Shown here: one piece after another, positions 6,416 to 11,096 of the stretch
Layout: each line of letters starts with the position of its first letter
How positions within the stretch are numbered: the stretch's first letter is position 1
Source: JAJVID01 sp036565725
GTDB lineage: Bacteria > Acidobacteriota > Blastocatellia > RBC074
Assembly (NCBI GenBank): GCA_036565725.1
Contig: DATCXQ010000324.1
Location: 1 to 11,096, forward strand
Direction of reading: 5' to 3'
Length of the DNA: 11,096 nucleotides
Notes under the pieces: model-generated
What the model was told of the DNA's origin: nothing
Databases searched by the model: none
What the model saw: the letters and a program-made list of their open reading frames with translations, nothing else
Made by a program: the position numbers and the translations under genes

Positions 6416-7524
6416 ACAACTTTCTACTCGACCCCGCGCTCTCCCCGATCGCCGATAAGGTGATGGCTGACGAGCGATTGAGCTTTGAAGACGGAATGGC
6501 GCTTTACCGCAGCGACGACCTTCACGGCGTGGGACGTTTGGCCGACGTCGTCCGGCGGCGCAAACATGGGATGAAGACTTATTTCAACGTCAACCGCCAT
6601 TTGAACCCGACCAATTATTGCTACGCCGATTGCAAGTTTTGCAGTTTCTTCGTCAAGCACAACCAGGAAGGCGGCTACACGCACAACATCGAAGAATGTC
6701 TGAAGATCGCGCGCGACGCCTGGGCCCAGGGCGCGACCGAGTTGCACATCGTAGGCGGATTGAACACGCGGCTGCCGTTCTCCTACTTCACCGACATGCT
6801 TTCGGAAATTAAGCGCGAGTTCCCTCAACTGCATCTGAAAGCCTTCACGATGGTCGAGCTGGACTTCTTCGCCAATTTTTACAAGATGAGCGACGAAGAG
6901 GTGATCGAGAAGTTGAAGGCCGCCGGAATGGATTCGTGCCCGGGCGGCGGCGCGGAAGTCTTCGCCGAAGCGACGCGCGAAAAGATTTGCACACACAAGA
7001 CCGACGGCGACCGCTGGCTGGAAATGGCCGGCAAAGTCCACAAGGCCGGTTTGAAAACCAACGCGACGATCCTATACGGCCACATCGAGACCATCGAAGA
7101 CCGCGTCGCTCATTTCGTTCTGTTGCGCGAGCAGCAGCATAAATCGGGCGGCTTTCAGTGCTTCATCCCGCTGGCGTTCTATCCGCCGGGCACGCAACTC
7201 GCGCACCTGCCCGGCCCGTCGGCCATCGACAGTTTGAAGACCATAGCCGTCTCGCGCCTGATGCTCGACAACATTGATCACATCAAAGCCTATTGGGTGA
7301 TGCTCGGCAAGAAACTCGCCCAAACCGCATTGCATTTCGGCGCGAACGACCTGGACGGCACGATCACCGGCGGCGGCGAGTTGATGGAGTCCTATCTGGT
7401 CGAAGCCAGGAACGACAACGAGGCGTCGAAAGAAGAGATCGTCAAACTCATTACCGAAGCCGGCTTTGAAGCCGTCGAACGCGACACGCTTTATCACCCG
7501 CTACGCCATTACGCAGCGGCTTAG
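6412..7524 (+). CDS. mqnE: aminodeoxyfutalosine synthase MqnE (radical SAM)
   Basis: MqnE joins 3-[(1-carboxyvinyl)oxy]benzoate to SAM-derived 5'-deoxyadenosine, giving 6-amino-6-deoxyfutalosine, an early step of the futalosine route. The radical SAM cluster motif is C70-YAD-C74-KF-C77, preceded by NVNRHLNPTNYC. Further family features are ATELHIVGGLN (108-118), LKAFTMVEL (142-150), CPGGGAEVF (176-184), LYGHIETIEDRVAHF (221-235), GGFQCFIPLAFYPPGT (246-261) and HIKAYWVMLG (290-299). The PGGGAE and GHIETIEDR patterns separate it from MqnC. After GANDLDGT (310-317) the sequence differs from the usual MqnE pattern (I expect an EEKI-HMAGA-like segment), while ERDTLY near the C-terminus is kept. 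It overlaps the GNAT stop by four bases. Length 370 aa is normal. Confidence 0.95.
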   Translation: MNNFLLDPALSPIADKVMADERLSFEDGMALYRSDDLHGVGRLADVVRRRKHGMKTYFNVNRHLNPTNYCYADCKFCSFFVKHNQEGGYTHNIEECLKIARDAWAQGATELHIVGGLNTRLPFSYFTDMLSEIKREFPQLHLKAFTMVELDFFANFYKMSDEEVIEKLKAAGMDSCPGGGAEVFAEATREKICTHKTDGDRWLEMAGKVHKAGLKTNATILYGHIETIEDRVAHFVLLREQQHKSGGFQCFIPLAFYPPGTQLAHLPGPSAIDSLKTIAVSRLMLDNIDHIKAYWVMLGKKLAQTALHFGANDLDGTITGGGELMESYLVEARNDNEASKEEIVKLITEAGFEAVERDTLYHPLRHYAAA

Positions 7525-7547
7525 TGTATTGATGAATCGCGCTATCT

Positions 7548-8066
7548 ATGCGGGGTGAATCTCATACAATCAGACGTATCACCTGGATTTACACTTTACC
7601 GCACCTTTTGGTGATGTTTGGCCTGATATGGATTTTTTGGAAAGTGTGGTTCCATGGAAATTTCAACAACGCGTTGCTCGCAGGAGCCGTTCTTTATCTG
7701 GCCTACTCATTTGGTTCAAAGGCCATTCTGACCGGCAGTCATAAGAGGGGAATCGACCTGTTGAATAACAGACAATTTCGAGAAGCGATAAGTTCATTTC
7801 ACTCCAGCTACTCGTTTCTAACGAGATATGAATGGCTGGATAGATATAGATTTATCACGTTGCTTGATTCCAGTGCGATTTCCTACCGGGAGATGGCGCT
7901 CTGCAATATCGCATACGCATATGCCAGGCTTGGAGAAAGAGGAAAGAGTAGAGACTATTATCAGAAAGCGATGATAGAGTTCCCGGGAAGTGATCTGGCG
8001 AAGAACGGACTGAAATTTATTGATGAAGATGAAGGCTCTGAACAGACCACGAATCATATTATTTGA
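7548..8066 (+). CDS. small membrane protein with TPR-like repeats
   Basis: This 172-aa protein starts with two hydrophobic segments (about residues 13-31, WIYTLPHLLVMFGLIWIFW, and about 41-56, NNALLAGAVLYLAYSF). A helical region with TPR-like spacing follows: KRGIDLLNNRQFREAISSFH (about 66-85) and MALCNIAYAYARLGERGKSR (about 115-134) then YYQKAMIEFPGS. The topology suggests a membrane-anchored protein with a soluble helical repeat domain for protein contacts. I recall similar unnamed TPR membrane proteins in diverse bacteria, but cannot assign a function. The gene is visibly richer in A and T than its neighbours, with codons such as AGA, ATA and TTA, suggesting horizontal acquisition. It starts 23 bases after mqnE; no good Shine-Dalgarno precedes the ATG. 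Confidence 0.8.
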   Translation: MRGESHTIRRITWIYTLPHLLVMFGLIWIFWKVWFHGNFNNALLAGAVLYLAYSFGSKAILTGSHKRGIDLLNNRQFREAISSFHSSYSFLTRYEWLDRYRFITLLDSSAISYREMALCNIAYAYARLGERGKSRDYYQKAMIEFPGSDLAKNGLKFIDEDEGSEQTTNHII

Positions 8067-8209
8067 CCGGCGTCGCCGCCTGGCGTAAATTCCCGCTGTC
8101 ACACTGGCGCCGATCAGCGTTTCTTGAAAAAGTTGTTCCCAGCCGTTCCCCTTTTGGAGAACTCAGCCGCGCGCTTTCAGCCCGAGCGCGCCCTGCAAGG
8201 AGGCGCAAG

Positions 8210-8581
8210 ATGCTCCCAACCGTCGCACGCATTTTCGTCAGCTCTACGTGGCTCGATCTGCAACCCGAGCGCCAGGCCATGGAAGAAGACAATCGCTGCA
8301 AAGTGCCGCTCAACCCCGGAGAAAAATGTGAGATCGTAGTGCGCTTCATGCCAAGCTCGGCGGGCAACCGGCGCGGGACGCTGCAGGTATCCGTTGACGA
8401 CCGCCTCGCCACAGCTTCACTGAGCGGTGAAGGAGTAGGCGCCCACCCCCAGCCCAGAAGAGTCTGGCGCTGCGTCAACGGGAAGATCGAGTATCTAGAC
8501 GCGCGTGAGTGCCAGCGCAGAGAAGGCGAATCATACCCCAACGAGGCGTCGGCCAGGCGCGGATGCCGCCCCGTCAAGTGA
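8210..8581 (+). CDS. chimeric small ORF: DUF4062 start fused to Hydin-like Ig fragment
   Basis: The frame opens at ATG 8210 with AAGGAGG (about 8198-8203) just upstream, giving 123 aa. Residues 1-26 (MLPTVARIFVSSTWLDLQPE and on) match the start of DUF4062 proteins, where ARIFVSST-W-DL-ER is the hallmark. The match stops abruptly at about MEED. Residues 27-75 (NPGEKCEIVVRFMPSSAGNR, GTLQVSVDD, ASLSGEG) read like the end of an ASPM/SPD-2/Hydin or choice-of-anchor Ig-like domain. The last ~40 residues contain a WRCVNGKIEYL...C...C pattern with three cysteines. No signal peptide is present although the Ig-like part is normally extracytoplasmic. This is most likely a rearrangement product of two unrelated genes that kept frame by chance; it may not be functional. 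An in-frame upstream start near 8063 is less likely. Confidence 0.55.
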   Translation: MLPTVARIFVSSTWLDLQPERQAMEEDNRCKVPLNPGEKCEIVVRFMPSSAGNRRGTLQVSVDDRLATASLSGEGVGAHPQPRRVWRCVNGKIEYLDARECQRREGESYPNEASARRGCRPVK

Positions 8582-8619
8582 CCGTTGTGTTTCCCGCCGA
8601 GCCGGCTGGTGGTGTATGC

Positions 8620-8647
8620 TTGGCCAGTAAATCAAAATCATTATTAA
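8620..8647 (+). promoter_or_regulatory. weak possible promoter for mqnD
   Basis: TTGGCC (8620-8625) and TATTAA (8642-8647) are 16 bases apart, each matching four of six consensus positions, 25 bases before the mqnD start. The local AT-rich patch (8626-8672) contrasts with the surrounding GC-rich DNA. Weak evidence only. Confidence 0.25.
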
Positions 8648-8672
8648 CAGATAGTACGGACAAAATTCATAT

Positions 8673-9512
8673 ATGCCCAAACACGAAATCAAAGTTGCGC
8701 ACAGTCCCGATTCCGACGACGCATTCATGTTTTACGGCCTCGCCACCGACAAACTCGACACCGGCGAGTTGCGCTTCGTTCACGTCCTCAAAGACATTCA
8801 GACGCTCAACCAGGCGGCGATGACGACGCGCGAATACGACGTGACGGCCATCTCGTTTCACGCCTACGCTTACATCGCCCAAGATTACGCCCTGCTGCCG
8901 CACGGCGCGAGCATCGGCGACGGTTACGGCCCCATTGTCGTCTCGCGCGAAATTTTCCCGGAGGGTGAAATCAAAAACAAGCGCGTCGCAATTCCGGGCG
9001 AACTGACCAGCGCCTACCTGGCGCTCAGGTTACACACGCCGGAATTCGATTACGGCATCGTCCCATTCGATCAAATCATTGACGAAGTCGTGAAGGGCAA
9101 TTACGACGCCGGCCTGTTGATCCACGAGGGCCAATTGACCTACCGCGACCTGGGATTGAACAAGGTCGTCGACCTCGGCGCGTGGTGGAAGAAAGAGACC
9201 GGATTGCCGCTGCCGATGGGCGGCAACGCCATCAAGCGAGATCTCGGCCAGGAGCTTCAGCGCGAAGTCTCGAGCTGTCTGCGTCGCAGCATCCAGTTTT
9301 CGATGGACAACCGGCAGGACGCCTTGAACTACGCGATGCAATTCGCGCGCGACATGCCGGTCGAAACGGCCGACCGTTTCGTCGCGATGTGGGTCAACAA
9401 CAGCACTCTCGGTTACACGGACAGGGACCGCGAGGCGGCGCAATTGATGTTGGATGAGGGATTCCGCAAAGGCGTGATTCCGTCGCAGGTAACGGTCGAG
9501 TTTGTCGAATAG
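8673..9512 (+). CDS. mqnD: 1,4-dihydroxy-6-naphthoate synthase MqnD
   Basis: MqnD converts cyclic dehypoxanthine futalosine to 1,4-dihydroxy-6-naphthoate. The protein has the two-lobed periplasmic-binding-like fold of the MqnA/MqnD family but no signal peptide, in line with a cytoplasmic enzyme. It opens with KVAHSPDSDDAFMFYGLA (7-24), the MqnD signature. Further conserved stretches include DVTAISFHAYAYIAQDYALL (56-75), GDGYGPIVVS (82-91), DAGLLIHEGQLTYRDLGL (147-164) and LPLPMGGNAIKR (184-195). The 279-aa length is normal. There is no clear Shine-Dalgarno before the ATG. It is separated from mqnE by the AT-rich TPR gene and the chimeric ORF, which look like later insertions into a menaquinone cluster. 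Confidence 0.95.
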   Translation: MPKHEIKVAHSPDSDDAFMFYGLATDKLDTGELRFVHVLKDIQTLNQAAMTTREYDVTAISFHAYAYIAQDYALLPHGASIGDGYGPIVVSREIFPEGEIKNKRVAIPGELTSAYLALRLHTPEFDYGIVPFDQIIDEVVKGNYDAGLLIHEGQLTYRDLGLNKVVDLGAWWKKETGLPLPMGGNAIKRDLGQELQREVSSCLRRSIQFSMDNRQDALNYAMQFARDMPVETADRFVAMWVNNSTLGYTDRDREAAQLMLDEGFRKGVIPSQVTVEFVE

Positions 9513-9611
9513 ACGCGCTTCGCAGCGCCGCGAGGGGTGGGTGAATTGGCCCACTGAACAACAAACGCGCCCCCCCATCGCAGGCGCAAGGTTGTGGATT
9601 AAAAGGGCGTC

Positions 9612-10313
9612 TCAGCGCCGAATCTTCATCCCTTTCACAGCGCGGTCAAGCAGTCCATTTGAAATCTCATCCCACCGGGCGGCGGCGCGGCCGCCCTCAG
9701 CAAGATCGGCGGCGGTTAATCCCATCCCGCTCAAATCTTCCAGGTAGATGATCATCAGTTCATTTCGCTTCGCCTCATCAACCAGATGAACGATGCGCTG
9801 AGAGAGAACATCATCGCTCGCCATGCGGTAGCCCTTGCTCTCCAAAAAGGCCCGGGCGCGGGCGCCGTCGGAATCAGGCCGCCCCGGATTACCTTTTATG
9901 TTTCGAGCGTAGGCGTCCGCGACGAACTCAAGCCCGCCGATGTTGGCCGTCTTGTTTACCTTATAACGGTAGGTGTGAGTGTTGCTCGGCAGGTAGCCTT
10001 CGAACTGCACCCAGTACATTCGCTTGACGCGCCCCTCTTTGTCAGCGTCAATAAAGAAATGCTGCTCGGCGTGGGCGACGTCGTAAAGGATGAAACTGTG
10101 ATTGCCGACATACTTGAAGCCCTTGTCAAATTCAATTCGGACGGCGGGCATTTCGGTCGAGGTTAAGACCTGATCCTTAACGCTGCGCGCTTGCCGGCTT
10201 GCAACGTCGGTCGCTTTTTGTCCTGACGGCGATGAAGCAGATTGTGCGATTGCGGGATTGGACAACGCCGCCAGACAGATGGCGGCTATGATAAGCCATG
10301 ACGCTCTCTTCAT
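9612..10313 (-). CDS. secreted protein of unknown function
   Basis: I do not recognise this protein's family. ATG 10313 is chosen over an in-frame GTG at 10343 because AAGGAGAT (10320-10327) lies 6 bases upstream, giving 233 aa. The N-terminus is a clear Sec signal peptide: KR, then a hydrophobic stretch SWLIIAAICLAALS, with likely cleavage after AIAQSA or nearby. The mature part is soluble-looking, with aromatic-rich segments (YVGNHSFILYDVAHAEQHFF and MYWVQFEGYLPSNTHTYRYK) suggesting a compact beta-rich fold. It then becomes helical toward the C-terminus (LSQRIVHLVDEAKRNELMII; GRAAARWDEISNGLL). It has no cysteine pairs or obvious catalytic motif. It is convergent with mqnD and follows the SdpI-family gene on the same strand after 119 bases. 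Confidence 0.85.
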   Translation of the reverse strand: MKRASWLIIAAICLAALSNPAIAQSASSPSGQKATDVASRQARSVKDQVLTSTEMPAVRIEFDKGFKYVGNHSFILYDVAHAEQHFFIDADKEGRVKRMYWVQFEGYLPSNTHTYRYKVNKTANIGGLEFVADAYARNIKGNPGRPDSDGARARAFLESKGYRMASDDVLSQRIVHLVDEAKRNELMIIYLEDLSGMGLTAADLAEGGRAAARWDEISNGLLDRAVKGMKIRR

Positions 10314-10432
10314 TTTGCGATCTCCTTTGCGCTGGATTTGCACAGGAGATACGAATGGGGATGAGATTACGTTCCGGGTCTTTTGCTCGGCATCTATGAG
10401 GACGATACCTTTGCGGAGAGGGATCTATTTGA

Positions 10433-10765
10433 TCATATGCGCCGCAGCGCAATAAAACTGTGCAGCGTCGCAATGAGCAGCGCGCCGATGCACACCAACT
10501 TGTTGATTTTTTCGAGAGTGAGTCCAGGAATTTGTTGGGCGAGAAGCGCGCTGACGACCGCCGTTGCCATAACGACCAGGCCTGCGATCAACATATCGCG
10601 ACCTGCGACCCGGTTGGCCTCATACCATACTCTGTCATTCGACAACGTCTTCGGCGTTCGAAAGCCTGCCAAGCGATTGCGCGGAACCCACCCTCGCAGA
10701 AACGGGACGCCGACCGCGAACGACACGAAGCCTGCTATGAAATAACCTGTGAATGTTCCACTCAT
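10433..10765 (-). CDS. SdpI-family membrane protein
   Basis: This 110-aa protein has three hydrophobic segments (about 5-22, 58-78 and 88-108). Between the first two lies the SdpI-family signature GFRTPKTLSNDRVWYEANR (34-52) followed by AGRDML. SdpI of Bacillus subtilis gives immunity to the SdpC toxin and signals to the SdpR repressor. Short single-domain homologues like this are common and mostly of unknown role, so I do not give a gene symbol. GGGGAGG lies about 9 bases upstream of ATG 10765, a good ribosome-binding site. No SdpR-like regulator is seen beside it; the reading frame ending in an ATGA overlap with this start has no helix-turn-helix I can recognise. Confidence 0.88.
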   Translation of the reverse strand: MSGTFTGYFIAGFVSFAVGVPFLRGWVPRNRLAGFRTPKTLSNDRVWYEANRVAGRDMLIAGLVVMATAVVSALLAQQIPGLTLEKINKLVCIGALLIATLHSFIALRRI

Positions 10766-10919
10766 AACTTTTGCCTCCCCGTTCTTCTCTCTGTAGTACG
10801 ATTCAGGAGCGCCCGCCTATGCCGTTTCTTTACCAACTCAGCGCCTTTAGGAACGTGTTCCCGCAGCGACAGCTCTCCTTTTAAGCGCTCAAGCAGAAAT
10901 AACCCGGCATTGTCCAACG

Positions 10920-10995
10920 TAGGGGCAGACCTGTGTGTCTGCCCCGGCATCACGTCACATTCCGAATCCGGGGCAGACACACAGGTCTGCCCCTA
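10920..10995. repeat. perfect 28-bp-arm palindrome near the right edge
   Basis: Arms 10920-10947 and 10968-10995 are exact reverse complements around a 20-base loop. The arm begins TAGGGGCAGACCTGTGTGTC and ends CTGCCCCGG; translated, it yields GADLCVCPG-like peptides. I recall this repeat type (GGGGCAGAC...GTCTGCCCC) from intergenic regions of several bacterial phyla. It may halt or process the transcript arriving from the right but has no T run. Confidence 0.85.
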
Positions 10996-11095
10996 GGATA
11001 TAATACCGCAAAACTTTTGCTTCACTACTTACCTGCTCATAGGCAGCCTTCCATTCAGTTGTGTCTTTGAAGAGGATGGTTCCAGATAAGTTACT
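10955..11095 (-). CDS. possible C-terminal end of a gene entering from the right
   Basis: On the minus strand one frame is open from the right edge for 46 codons and stops inside the palindrome loop. It reads SGTILFKDTTEWKAAYEQVS and on to EAKVLRYYI, then LGADLCVCPGFGM, the last part being repeat-encoded. The first part has plausible protein character but I recognise no family, and its codon use is AT-richer than most of the window. If real, its native C-terminus has been replaced by the repeat. A random open stretch this short cannot be excluded. Between 10766 and 10919 I see no other supported gene. Confidence 0.3.
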   Translation of the reverse strand, partial: SNLSGTILFKDTTEWKAAYEQVSSEAKVLRYYILGADLCVCPGFGM

Positions 11096-11096
11096 C

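Noticed and set aside
6424..7041. Minus-strand 205-codon open frame opposite mqnE
   Set aside because: It lies wholly antisense to a secure radical SAM gene and shows no recognisable domain. The similar antisense frames at 7072-7497, 9030-9578 and 4405-4794 were dismissed for the same reason.
8063..8209. Upstream extension of the chimeric ORF to a start near 8063
   Set aside because: The extra 49 residues are low-complexity, and ATG 8210 has a strong Shine-Dalgarno and matches the usual start of DUF4062 proteins.
9513..9611. Terminator between the convergent mqnD and the secreted-protein gene
   Set aside because: I looked for a stem followed by T or A runs and found only weak GC-rich complementarity with no tract.
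10762..10919. Minus-strand open frame ending in an ATGA overlap with the SdpI-family start, as an SdpR-like regulator
   Set aside because: The overlap is suggestive, but the residues (LFLLERLKGELSLREHVPKG and a basic tail) show no helix-turn-helix, and its only start lies inside the palindrome.

Overview
The window looks like chromosomal DNA from a GC-rich, menaquinone-using bacterium. My best guess is Acidobacteriota, perhaps Blastocatellia. This rests on a futalosine-type menaquinone gene set, an SdpI-family protein, and several long palindromic intergenic repeats of a style I associate with that phylum. It is an inference from gene content, not a taxonomic result.

Layout, left to right. 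(1) On the minus strand, a VTT/DedA-type membrane protein cut by the left edge lies downstream of dprA, the DNA-processing protein of natural transformation. (2) A gene-free stretch of about 600 bases (1623-2219) holds a long imperfect inverted-repeat element of about 207 bp with an adjoining hairpin. (3) On the plus strand, a CHAD domain (polyphosphate-binding family) is split into two overlapping reading frames. A short repeat-like sequence lies at the junction, and the second frame has its own strong Shine-Dalgarno. (4) larB (nickel-pincer cofactor) runs convergently into the second CHAD frame. Their 3' ends overlap by about 100 bases, and an 18-bp direct repeat involves the larB stop. (5) A divergent intergenic region carries a near-perfect 26-bp-arm palindrome and a good sigma70 promoter facing right. 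(6) An operon-like run follows: ubiX, a UbiA-family prenyltransferase (likely mqnP), a GNAT acetyltransferase and mqnE. The last two junctions are ATGA overlaps. (7) An AT-richer two-TM/TPR protein and a small chimeric ORF (DUF4062 start fused to an ASPM/SPD-2/Hydin-like fragment) sit between mqnE and mqnD. (8) mqnD follows. (9) On the minus strand are a secreted protein of unknown function and an SdpI-family membrane protein. A perfect 28-bp-arm palindrome lies near the right edge, and the possible end of another minus-strand gene runs into it.

How the genes work together. MqnE makes aminodeoxyfutalosine and MqnD makes 1,4-dihydroxy-6-naphthoate. The UbiA-family enzyme would prenylate that acid. 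UbiX would supply prenylated FMN to a UbiD-type decarboxylase, which is not in the window. MqnA, MqnB, MqnC and the final methyltransferase are also absent, so the pathway must be completed elsewhere. dprA, the CHAD pair, larB, the secreted protein and the SdpI protein have no evident link to it.

The most unusual features are the split CHAD domain, the chimeric DUF4062/Hydin-like ORF, the repeat-encoded C-terminus of UbiX, and the presence of several unrelated long palindromes placed at gene boundaries. I did not find convincing evidence for a wholly new defence or mobile system.
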